From assembly GCA_958419945.1 (NCBI GenBank), contig CATZIC010000029.1, forward strand, positions 1-24,861: a stretch of 24,861 bases of DNA, in the 5' to 3' direction. Origin of the DNA: an uncultured Clostridia bacterium (GTDB lineage Bacteria; Bacillota; Clostridia; Christensenellales; Borkfalkiaceae). The notes beneath the pieces are model-generated. The model was not told the DNA's origin, searched no databases, and was given only the letters and a program-made list of their open reading frames with translations. Both the position numbers and the translations under genes were made by a program. Numbering within the stretch: position 1 is the stretch's first letter; each line of letters starts with the position of its first letter. Positions 1-6,710 of this stretch are shown in pieces.

Positions 1-480
1 ATTCAACAATTCTTGATTGTTAAGTGGTACGCCAGAAATATTTATAGTCTTAAACCACTCTTTTATTTCGCTTTCTGTTCCTTCGCAAATATAAATAGTT
101 AGTTTGGTATTAAGGATAATTTCTTGCTTATCTTCTGGCAATCCAGAAAAGTAATTAGGTATATCATTTTCATCAATAATAGCAAAACGACCAGTTACGT
201 ATCGACCAATACTTGTAATTCGCTGTTGTCCGTCTAATACTTCGTATTTGTTTTCGTCAACTTTGACAAAATATAAAAGTCCAATAGGATATTTTTTTAA
301 TAAAGACTGAATAACTGCCGCATCCTTTTTACCGTCTGCATAGATGTAATTTCTCTGATATTCGGGTTGAATTACTAATTTTCCAGACCAACCAAATAAT
401 CCTTTGCCTTCATATTCATTGTAAACAAAACCATCGCAAATATCTTTTATCGTTAAATGTGTAATTAACTTTGTTTCCAT
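1..480 (-). CDS. DUF262 (GmrSD N-terminal-like) protein, C-terminus missing
   Basis: The first 160 residues of a minus-strand gene are present; the rest lies beyond the left edge. Visible DUF262 marks are QPEYQR at residues 38-43, LDGQQR at 82-87, and FKTINISGVPLNNQELLN near the end, which matches the family's F-x-x-IN-x-x-G-x-x-L-x-x-QEL signature. DUF262 has a ParB-like nucleotide-binding fold and occurs in GmrS/GmrD type IV restriction enzymes and in SspE. The start ATG lies one base after the stop of the methyltransferase gene, so the two are probably co-transcribed and translationally coupled. The local Shine-Dalgarno (GGGAAA) is weak, which fits coupling. Whether a DUF1524 or HNH nuclease domain follows cannot be seen. 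The family call is firm; a role in defence is inference. Confidence 0.88.
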   Translation of the reverse strand, partial: METKLITHLTIKDICDGFVYNEYEGKGLFGWSGKLVIQPEYQRNYIYADGKKDAAVIQSLLKKYPIGLLYFVKVDENKYEVLDGQQRITSIGRYVTGRFAIIDENDIPNYFSGLPEDKQEIILNTKLTIYICEGTESEIKEWFKTINISGVPLNNQELLN

Positions 481-481
481 A

Positions 482-1681
482 TTATTTTCCCGTAAATCTT
501 ATAAATATTCTTCCATATAAAGATTGAACAATATGTCCTTCAGCATTTATAAAGTAATTATGCTTGCCATCATTTTTTTCCAAATTTGCATTTTCATTAG
601 TTTTTCCGCCAGATGAACCGGTCCTTACTCCATTTTGTTGCACTTCCCAATAATCATCATACTTTTTAATATCATTGATTTCTGGATGACATCCACGTTG
701 AGTGCATCCCAAAATGCGAAACTGAGTAGGATTATGATATTTCAAAAAAGTAACGGGGACGGCCATTATTCCGTCATAATTTGAAGGAATAGCATCGTAT
801 CTTGGAACTTCAATAGCATCATAGTTGTCCAATTTAGGATAATAATCAACGCCATATTCTTCTTTAAACTTTTTAATTAAAGGTTTGTTATACCTTAAAT
901 TATCTTCCATAGTCATTAATCTCAACGGGATATGACGTCTGCCCAAATCAATATTTGTAAACCAACAAATGTTACCTAAACTTCTCCATTTTTGCCCTTT
1001 TTCATCTATCCAAAATCTTGTTGTTTTCGCTTCGGCTTCAGCAGGAACTTTGAATGCCATATCACCACTATTTTTACCAAGCCAAATTTTTCCTTCATAA
1101 ATTAACGGAAAAATATCTTTCCCAGAAGCATCATTCTCATTGCCGATTATAATAAATTGTTTATTTGCTTCCATAATCCAATTTACGAAATCTCTAAACA
1201 AAGAAAATGGCGGATTCGTTACTATAATATCTGCTTTATCTCTTAATTTTTTAATTTCTTCGCTTCTAAAGTCACCATCACCGTCTAAATACTTCCATTT
1301 CAAGTCGTGAATATTGACGTGCTTTGCTTTGTCTTTTGTTAAAGTGTAAATTTTGCCTTTGGTATCGGTTTTAGTTTCATCGTATTCAGTCGAATTTAAT
1401 TCAAGAAAACTAAGTTGAAGAATGTGGGGAAAATTCTTACTTGCCTTTGCGAAACTGGTGCTTATTAGTTTTTTTAATCCTAATCTATCAAAATTCTGTG
1501 CAAAATACTTTGTAAAATTACTCCATTCGGGGTCATCACAAGGCAGAAGAACGGTTTTATCCCTAAAAACATCTGGATTGAAATCTATGTAAGCATTCAT
1601 TTCTTTTTCGATATTTTCATATTGAGTATAGAATTCATCAAATTTGCTTTGTTGTGCTTTTTTTAATGTGTCTACTGCCAT
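482..1681 (-). CDS. M.EcoRI-type adenine-specific DNA methyltransferase
   Basis: This 399-residue protein resembles the M.EcoRI-family N6-adenine methyltransferases, which transfer a methyl group from S-adenosylmethionine to adenine in a recognition site. A motif I-like segment VLLPCDDPEWS lies at residues 44-54 and the catalytic NPPFS (motif IV) at 156-160. The downstream part, with ICWFTNIDLGRR and the long YDAIEVPRYDAIPSNYDG stretch, fits the family's recognition half. The start at 1681 is chosen because AAGGAG lies seven bases upstream; the longer frame starting at 1747 begins inside the promoter. No EcoRI-like endonuclease is visible. The next gene encodes a DUF262 protein, so this may be the protecting half of an unusual restriction pair. 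AT-rich composition compared with the metabolic genes suggests an accessory island. Confidence 0.9.
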   Translation of the reverse strand: MAVDTLKKAQQSKFDEFYTQYENIEKEMNAYIDFNPDVFRDKTVLLPCDDPEWSNFTKYFAQNFDRLGLKKLISTSFAKASKNFPHILQLSFLELNSTEYDETKTDTKGKIYTLTKDKAKHVNIHDLKWKYLDGDGDFRSEEIKKLRDKADIIVTNPPFSLFRDFVNWIMEANKQFIIIGNENDASGKDIFPLIYEGKIWLGKNSGDMAFKVPAEAEAKTTRFWIDEKGQKWRSLGNICWFTNIDLGRRHIPLRLMTMEDNLRYNKPLIKKFKEEYGVDYYPKLDNYDAIEVPRYDAIPSNYDGIMAVPVTFLKYHNPTQFRILGCTQRGCHPEINDIKKYDDYWEVQQNGVRTGSSGGKTNENANLEKNDGKHNYFINAEGHIVQSLYGRIFIRFTGK

Positions 1682-1745
1682 TTTGATGCTCCTTTTCATA
1701 AACTTTCGGTGCATCAATTTTTGCAATAGATACACACTTATATAC

Positions 1746-1773
1746 ATTATAGCAAATATTTCAAAAAAATCAA
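1746..1773 (-). promoter_or_regulatory. Promoter of the methyltransferase-DUF262 unit
   Basis: On the minus strand, TTGATT (1773-1768) and TATAAT (1751-1746) are separated by 16 bases. Transcription should start near 1739, giving a leader of about 58 bases before the ATG at 1681. This excludes the upstream alternative start at 1747. Confidence 0.7.
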
Positions 1774-1883
1774 TATAAATTGTATCGTTGAGAATTTGAA
1801 GTGCTCCAAAAGTTTAGACAAAAAAGTTAAATAATTAGTTTTGTGAAATATATAAGTCATCTTCCTAAAGATGGTGTGTCAAA

Positions 1884-3227
1884 CTAGTAGTAACCGTACT
1901 TTTTACGCATTGCCACAAAGAATATTGCGGTAACCACCGTTGACAAAACGTCGGCAACCAGCATGGAAATCCACACGCCGTTAATGCCTAAAAACTTCGG
2001 CAAAATCAAAACGCAGGAAATTTGAAAAACTAAGGTTCTTAAAAATGAAATAATTGCGGAAACGGCGCCGTTACCGAGGGCTGTAAACATAGAGGAACCG
2101 AAAATTCCGAACCCAGTAAACATAAATGAAAAGCAAAACAGCCTGAAAGCGTTTTTTGTCATTTCATAAAGTTCGTTATCGTAGCCCACGTAGATTTTTG
2201 ATATAGGCGCCGAAAGAATAAACGCAAGCGCCGTCATAAACACGCCGAAACCCGCCATTATAACGAGGCTCTTTTTAAAAACGTTTTGAAGTTCCTCTTT
2301 GTTTTTCGCACCGAAGTTAAAGCCTATAACGGGCGCCGTGCCGATGGCGTAGCCTATAAATATGGCAACGTATATAAAATTTACGTACATCATAACGCCG
2401 TAAGCGGATACGCCGTTTTGACCGGCTAGCTTCAAAAGTTGTTTATTGAAAACTATTGATACAACCGAACCTGATATATTGCTTACAAGTTCGGAAGCGC
2501 CGTTGGTGCAGGTTTTTAAAAGCACTTTAAAATTAAAGTCGCCTTTTCCGAGCCTTAAAAGGCTGTCGTTTTTCTTGCTTACAAAGTAAAGTATGGGGAT
2601 AAGCGCACCTACAAGTTGGGAAATTCCCGTAGCCACCGCAGCCCCCGCTACGCCGAAGCGGAGTATCCAAACGAAAAGTGCGTCGAGTACGATATTGGTG
2701 CAGCCGGAAATAAAGGTTACCTTAAAACCGAGCGCAGGTCTTTCCGCAGTGATAAAAAAGGAATGAAAAAGGCTTTGCAACATAAATAGGGGAGTAAAGC
2801 CTATTATGATTCTTCCGTAAACTAAGGCGTGCGGCGCCATTTCATCGTCAACGCCCAAAAGTTTGGCTATGCCCGGCAAAAATATAACGGTTACAACCGA
2901 TAAAATTACGCCTATTACAGCGGTTGCGTACACCAAAAATGAAAAATAATTGTTGGCACGCTTTTTGTCGCCTTCGCCCAAAGTTTGTGAAACTATTGCC
3001 GTTCCGCCCGTACCTATCATGAAGCCGAAAGCCCCCAAAATCATGGTAACGGGCATTATAACGTTTATAGCTGCAAAAGCCGTTTTACCTGCGTAGTTTG
3101 AGATAAAAAATCCGTCTATAACACCGTAAATGGATGTAAAGACCATCATTAATATCGGCGAGGCAACGAAACGGAAAAGCTTTCCGTAGGTAAAATGACT
3201 GTTAAGTCCTATATATGATTTTTGCAT
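1884..3227 (-). CDS. MATE family multidrug/cation efflux transporter
   Basis: This 447-residue integral membrane protein has the hydrophobic pattern of about 12 transmembrane helices and the internal two-fold arrangement typical of MATE transporters, which export drugs or metabolites in exchange for Na+ or H+. Early segments such as SPILMMVFTSIYGVIDGFFI and the stretch GTGGTAIVSQTLGEGDKKRA resemble the conserved first-repeat helices and loop of the family. The ATG at 3227 was chosen; a TTG at 3236 is an alternative, and neither has a good Shine-Dalgarno. The start lies inside the end of the upstream kinase-like gene (about 19 bases overlap), so translation is probably coupled. The substrate cannot be told from sequence. 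Confidence 0.92.
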   Translation of the reverse strand: MQKSYIGLNSHFTYGKLFRFVASPILMMVFTSIYGVIDGFFISNYAGKTAFAAINVIMPVTMILGAFGFMIGTGGTAIVSQTLGEGDKKRANNYFSFLVYATAVIGVILSVVTVIFLPGIAKLLGVDDEMAPHALVYGRIIIGFTPLFMLQSLFHSFFITAERPALGFKVTFISGCTNIVLDALFVWILRFGVAGAAVATGISQLVGALIPILYFVSKKNDSLLRLGKGDFNFKVLLKTCTNGASELVSNISGSVVSIVFNKQLLKLAGQNGVSAYGVMMYVNFIYVAIFIGYAIGTAPVIGFNFGAKNKEELQNVFKKSLVIMAGFGVFMTALAFILSAPISKIYVGYDNELYEMTKNAFRLFCFSFMFTGFGIFGSSMFTALGNGAVSAIISFLRTLVFQISCVLILPKFLGINGVWISMLVADVLSTVVTAIFFVAMRKKYGYY

Positions 3228-3823
3228 TTGAACCAAGTAACCAAGTAGCCGTAAACCGACGGCACGATATCCTTTATATTAAGTCCGCTGGTATTGACGC
3301 AAAGGTCGTATTCCTTCATGTCGCCCCAAACGCCTCCGCTCACGAATTCGTACATTCTCTTTCTGCCGTTATCTACGGACTTGATTTTTTTAATCATTTG
3401 TTTGTCGTCAAGTCCGGCGTCTTCGGGGTTTTTCTCTCTGCAGCGTGAAAGTTTCCATTCCATATCCGCATGAACGAAAATCTTAAAAGGCTCTAGGTCT
3501 TTTAAAATTTTATCCGCGCATCTTCCTACGATAACGCAGTCGCCTTTTTTTGCAATTTCTTTTATGACCTTGTGTTGGGCAATCACCACGTCCATAGCGG
3601 TCTGATTTATGGTTGCGCCGAAGGTATGTCCGAAATGAAAGTTAAAACTCGGCACCCCTTTTTCGGAAATAGTGGAAACGTAATTTTCGTCAAGGTTTGT
3701 TTGCTTTGCAATTTCCGTAATGATTTCGGTGTCGTAGTACGCTACGCCCATCATATCCGCAAGCCTTTTTCCGAGTTCACGCCCGCCGCTGCCGAATTCA
3801 CGACTTATTGTTATTATTTTCAT
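3209..3823 (-). CDS. Cytidylate kinase-like family protein
   Basis: A 204-residue P-loop protein of the cytidylate-kinase-like (AAA_26) family. It starts MKIITISREFGSGGRELGKR, where SREFGSGGRELG is the characteristic nucleotide-binding loop of this group. GRCADKIL, the VHADMEWKLSR segment and the basic lid stretch KKIKSVDNGRKRMYEF are also typical. These proteins resemble CMP kinase but are shorter than classic Cmk and lack a proven substrate. The start is supported by GAGG six bases upstream. It is the first gene of a two-gene unit with the overlapping MATE transporter gene. Confidence 0.88.
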   Translation of the reverse strand: MKIITISREFGSGGRELGKRLADMMGVAYYDTEIITEIAKQTNLDENYVSTISEKGVPSFNFHFGHTFGATINQTAMDVVIAQHKVIKEIAKKGDCVIVGRCADKILKDLEPFKIFVHADMEWKLSRCREKNPEDAGLDDKQMIKKIKSVDNGRKRMYEFVSGGVWGDMKEYDLCVNTSGLNIKDIVPSVYGYLVTWFKCKNHI

Positions 3824-3853
3824 AATTGCCTCGCATCTGTATTCGTTATAAAT

Positions 3854-3881
3854 ATTGTATCATTTTTAGTGCTTTTGTCAA
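3854..3881 (-). promoter_or_regulatory. Promoter of the kinase-like/MATE unit
   Basis: On the minus strand, TTGACA (3881-3876) and TACAAT (3859-3854) are separated by 16 bases. The predicted transcription start is near 3847, about 24 bases before the ATG at 3823. Confidence 0.75.
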
Positions 3882-4016
3882 CTTAAAACGGTTTGAAAAA
3901 CTCGTTTTTTCTTTTTAAATCCGCCTGCGATTTTTTATCTTTTCGATTAAGAAAATCGCCAAAAAAATTTCCCCTTAAAAAATGAAAAAACGACAAAAAT
4001 TTTTATCTTTAAACGG

Positions 4017-4045
4017 TTGCTTTTTTAGATTTTGGTTGTTATTAT
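4017..4045 (+). promoter_or_regulatory. Promoter of the VanZ/Ig-like gene
   Basis: TTGCTT (4017-4022) and TATTAT (4040-4045) are separated by 17 bases. The start site near 4052 leaves a short leader that is mostly the ribosome binding site GAGGGGAG. A TTG in frame at 4032 falls inside this promoter and is therefore rejected as a start. Confidence 0.6.
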
Positions 4046-4067
4046 ATTTTATGCGAGGGGAGTGTTT

Positions 4068-5639
4068 ATGAAAAGAACAGAAGGCTTGGAAGCAAGGTAT
4101 TTTCGAAAACTAAACAGGTTTACAACCGTTGCCGTTTATCTTACCACCATAATGCTTGCCTACTTGTGTCTTTCCTCTTTTATCTCCGGCGCGGTAAGCG
4201 GATCGGATACAAAAAAAGTTATGGGTATGCTTATTTCCGTTTTCGGAAGCGAAGAGTTAGAGCCGACCTCTGTAAAAGCCTATGCCGAAAAAAAGGGCGG
4301 CTTCCGCTACGACGGTGATACCGCAAAGGTTATCGTAACCGTTTCGCCCGAGAACGCAAAATCCTATCCGATAACGTACGTATCTTCAAAACCGGAAATA
4401 GTTTCCGTCGACGACGGAATTTTAACATACCATAAACGTGGCACTGCCAAAATCACCGCAACCGTAAATTGTCGAGAAAAATTAGCCTATTCTTTCGAGG
4501 CAACCTCTTACGGACAAAATCCATCCGCCCAAAACAAAGTTTCACTGAAATCGACCCCTCGAGTGGGCACAAGTTCGGCGTTTATTATAAACGACGGAAA
4601 GACCTCGGACAAGGTTGCAACCTACTCGTCTTCCGACGAAAGCGTGGTTTCCGTTGTAGGAAGGACCGCTTACTTTATAGGTTCCGGAACGGCGGTTTTG
4701 CGTGCGACTTTCGATGACGAAAGTTTTGCTGAAATTCCCGTTTCCGTTTCTGAAAACCCTTCTTTTGTTCACCTAAAAGAGATCAAATTTATCGATGAAT
4801 TAACCTTTTTAAGTGGCACGGAAATGCCGTATAACGGGCTTATAGCCTCGGTTTTGCCGGAAAATGCAGATAAAACTTTTACGGTTTCGTCAAGTAATCC
4901 CGACGTTATTAAAACTGATGGCGAAAACCTTATTATGAAGGACAAAGGGACCTCCGAACTTACGTATACTTCGGTTTTCGATCCAACTGTTAAAAGCACC
5001 GTTTCGGTAACGGTGGATAAGGTTATGCCACGGACCTTAGAGATAACTTGCCCAGATTTTGTAATGGTAAACGCGACGATTACCCTTAAAGCAAAGCACT
5101 CACCCGTGGAGTACCCTGGCGACGTTATCTGGACGGTAAAAGATGGCTTCGGCAAAATAAACGGCAACAAGTTAAAAGCGGAATTTTTCGGTAAAATTAC
5201 CGTTCGTTGCCAAAGTACACTGAATCCGGAGTTGTACGCGGAAAAGGTGATAGACGTAAAACTTTACTCCAACTTTTATTCTTTCGTAAGAAAGATTTTA
5301 GGACATTTTTCACTGTTTGCGCTTTTGGGCTTCGGCATATGGGGATGCTCGTTTTTACTTACCAATTTCGTGTATAGCCTCGTGCTGTCACCGGGGGTGT
5401 GCTTTATTTGTTCCGCGCTATGCGAAATCTTTCAGGCTTGCACGCCGGGCAGATATTTTACGATAGCGGACGTATTTATAAACTTTTTCGGCACACTTAC
5501 CGGTAGTTTTATTGCAATAGTGTGCGTAGGTATTTTCTGCCTTATTTATAGACTAATCTCAAAGGAAAGGTTTGAAAAACTTAAACGGTCCTATTCTTAC
5601 ATATCCATAAAAACGGTGTTTGGCAAACGGAAGAAGTAG
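4068..5639 (+). CDS. VanZ-like membrane protein with inserted Ig-like domains
   Basis: This 523-residue protein has a first transmembrane helix at about 18-40, followed by the serine-rich SSFISGAVSGS segment that usually follows helix 1 in VanZ. A predicted extracytoplasmic region (about 55-395) follows with four Big_2-like repeats, for example PENAKSYPITYVSSKPEIVS and HKRGTAKITATV in the first. The C-terminus resumes VanZ: RKILGHFSLFALLGF (408-422), CEIFQACTPGR (452-462) and IADVFINFFGTLTG, carrying the expected G-H, E-x-x-Q, PGR and D-x-x-x-N residues, with further helices and a basic tail. VanZ proteins give low-level teicoplanin resistance in some hosts, but most are uncharacterised. Splitting VanZ helix 1 from helices 2-4 with Ig domains is unusual. 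GAGGGGAG supports the start. Confidence 0.82.
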   Translation: MKRTEGLEARYFRKLNRFTTVAVYLTTIMLAYLCLSSFISGAVSGSDTKKVMGMLISVFGSEELEPTSVKAYAEKKGGFRYDGDTAKVIVTVSPENAKSYPITYVSSKPEIVSVDDGILTYHKRGTAKITATVNCREKLAYSFEATSYGQNPSAQNKVSLKSTPRVGTSSAFIINDGKTSDKVATYSSSDESVVSVVGRTAYFIGSGTAVLRATFDDESFAEIPVSVSENPSFVHLKEIKFIDELTFLSGTEMPYNGLIASVLPENADKTFTVSSSNPDVIKTDGENLIMKDKGTSELTYTSVFDPTVKSTVSVTVDKVMPRTLEITCPDFVMVNATITLKAKHSPVEYPGDVIWTVKDGFGKINGNKLKAEFFGKITVRCQSTLNPELYAEKVIDVKLYSNFYSFVRKILGHFSLFALLGFGIWGCSFLLTNFVYSLVLSPGVCFICSALCEIFQACTPGRYFTIADVFINFFGTLTGSFIAIVCVGIFCLIYRLISKERFEKLKRSYSYISIKTVFGKRKK

Positions 5640-5678
5640 AGTTCGCCGTTTCTCTTATATTCAAAAAAGCAGGAAAAT

Positions 5679-5717
5679 ATTAGCTAAAATTTAAATAGTT
5701 GACAAATTAGCTAAAAT
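5679..5717 (+). promoter_or_regulatory. Paired 12-bp direct repeats with TTAGCTAA palindrome
   Basis: ATTAGCTAAAAT occurs at 5679-5690 and again at 5706-5717, 27 bases apart. Each contains the perfect 8-bp palindrome TTAGCTAA. One copy lies just upstream of the -35 and the other inside the promoter spacer of the lipoprotein gene, which is where a repressor would act. No regulator is assigned. Confidence 0.5.
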
Positions 5718-5727
5718 CGGATACAAT
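5699..5727 (+). promoter_or_regulatory. Consensus promoter of the lipoprotein gene
   Basis: TTGACA (5699-5704) and TACAAT (5722-5727) are separated by exactly 17 bases. The gene's AAGGAGG ribosome binding site follows at 5756-5762, seven bases before the ATG. Confidence 0.8.
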
Positions 5728-5769
5728 AATATCGAATATTCTTATTCATGAAATTAAGGAGGCGATATT

Positions 5770-6222
5770 ATGAAAAAATTGGTTTGTTTAGCTTTGATTA
5801 TAATGATTTTTTCGTTATGTGGATGTGGCGTAGAAAATCAAGTAACAAGCGATAAAATGGACGTTGAACCTAAACCGAGTGAAATGGAATTTTTGCAACA
5901 GTTTGATTTATCGGACGACAAGATTCATTTTTCTAATTCGGGTATTGATTTTTATGCGGATAGAGTTGTGGTTGTTTTGAAAAAAAGTGTTCCAGACCTA
6001 AAAATAAATCTTGAGGATTTTTGCTTAAATAATGGCGAAAGCATATACTTTTATGATTTTGCTAATAAGGATAATCCGAATTACCATCACATACTGACCA
6101 TCTACCTAAAAGAACGTGGAACAGAAAAAGTTATTGAGGCAGTGACTGAATTGAACAAACTTGAATTTGTGCGGTATGCAGGTCCGCAGTATATTTACGA
6201 AATTCAAAATGATAGAGTCTAA
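5770..6222 (+). CDS. Small lipoprotein with prodomain-like C-terminal region
   Basis: This 150-residue secreted lipoprotein begins with a type II signal peptide whose lipobox is LCGC, placing the lipidated cysteine at residue 19. After a polar linker, YADRVVVVLKKSVPDL and LTIYLKERGTEKVIEAVTEL are followed by VRYAGPQYIYE at the C-terminus. The pattern of a hydrophobic VVV strand, a helix and a final V-x-Y-A-x-P-x-Y resembles the inhibitor-I9/fervidolysin-type propeptide of subtilisin-like proteases. No protease domain is attached. It has its own strong promoter and ribosome binding site and is followed by a strong terminator, so it is monocistronic. Function is unknown; a role as an extracytoplasmic protease inhibitor or chaperone is inference. 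Confidence 0.75.
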   Translation: MKKLVCLALIIMIFSLCGCGVENQVTSDKMDVEPKPSEMEFLQQFDLSDDKIHFSNSGIDFYADRVVVVLKKSVPDLKINLEDFCLNNGESIYFYDFANKDNPNYHHILTIYLKERGTEKVIEAVTELNKLEFVRYAGPQYIYEIQNDRV

Positions 6223-6304
6223 AACAAAATAAAATCGGGGGCCTTTTGCCCCTAAAATAGTCAGTGGGGCAACAGCTTCGCCCAGACTATAAACAACGCT
6301 ATAC

Positions 6305-6337
6305 AAAAAAGCCGACGCCGATAACGTCGGTTTTTTT
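6305..6337. terminator. Bidirectional intrinsic terminator
   Basis: The stem CCGACG (6312-6317) pairs with CGTCGG (6325-6330) around a seven-base loop. It is flanked by six A residues on the left and seven T residues on the right, so it can end transcription both from the lipoprotein gene and from the converging regulator gene. Two GC-rich hairpins just upstream (6236-6290) may add structure to the lipoprotein mRNA tail. Confidence 0.88.
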
Positions 6338-6368
6338 CTTAAATAATAGACAAAATGACGAAAGAGGC

Positions 6369-6569
6369 TTAATTTTTACGACCGAGCAGGTAATCCGTGC
6401 TTACGTCGAAAAAATCGGCAAGTTTGACAATATAACTCGCTTTAGGTTCATTGACCTCCCTTTCCCAAAAATCAATAGCCTTTTGACTCACGCCAATACT
6501 GTTTGCAAGGGACTGTTGAGAAATGTTTTTTTCCTTGCGCAATTCTTTAATAGTTTCACCTAATTTCAT
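6369..6569 (-). CDS. Small XRE/Cro-C1 family transcriptional regulator
   Basis: A 66-residue single-domain helix-turn-helix protein. SQQSLANSIGVSQKAIDFWERE forms the recognition helix-turn-helix, and the end DFFDVSTDYLLGRKN is the standard C-terminus of minimal HTH_3 repressors. The ATG at 6569 (MKLGETIKELRKEKN) matches the family start; an in-frame TTG at 6587 is less likely. It is transcribed away from the membrane protein gene at 6711, so the shared interval 6570-6710 probably holds its operator, making it a likely repressor of that gene and of itself. Confidence 0.88.
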   Translation of the reverse strand: MKLGETIKELRKEKNISQQSLANSIGVSQKAIDFWEREVNEPKASYIVKLADFFDVSTDYLLGRKN

Positions 6570-6628
6570 AACTTTCAATAAACCCAACTGTATTCAACAA
6601 TATTCTATATCAAATCCAAAAAAAATCC

Positions 6629-6657
6629 TTGACATAGTAGAATTCTTCTGATAGAAT
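6629..6657 (+). promoter_or_regulatory. Promoter of the membrane protein gene, with candidate operator
   Basis: TTGACA (6629-6634) and TAGAAT (6652-6657) are separated by 17 bases. The spacer contains the palindrome AGAATTCT (6639-6646). ATTCT at 6642-6646 also forms an inverted repeat with AGAAT at 6653-6657, overlapping the -10. A further ATTCTATA lies at 6602-6609. These could be sites for the divergent XRE regulator. Confidence 0.75.
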
Positions 6658-6710
6658 AAATATGCGCAAGAAGTTTACTTCTAAACAATAAAACTAAAGA
6701 GAGGTTTTTT

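Noticed and set aside
1682..1747. N-terminal extension of the methyltransferase to a start at 1747
   Set aside because: The region contains the -10 box and the predicted transcription start, and a strong ribosome binding site sits before 1681.
1801..1830. GTGCTCCAAAAGTTTAGACA as an insertion sequence end
   Set aside because: It resembles the tips of some IS3-type elements, but no transposase, second end or target duplication is visible.
1859..1874. CATCTT/AAGATG hairpin as terminator of the MATE gene
   Set aside because: The stem is weak and no T-run follows on the minus strand.
3215..3886. Plus-strand open frames opposite the cytidylate-kinase-like gene
   Set aside because: They have no ribosome binding sites and no family resemblance and are shadows of a well-supported minus-strand gene.
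3927..3959. GCGATTTT/AAAATCGC stem as a terminator or riboswitch before the VanZ-like gene
   Set aside because: It lies upstream of both divergent promoters' transcripts, has a 17-base loop and no fitting context.
4542..5170. Minus-strand open frames inside the VanZ/Ig-like gene
   Set aside because: They are composition-driven frames overlapping clear coding sequence on the other strand.
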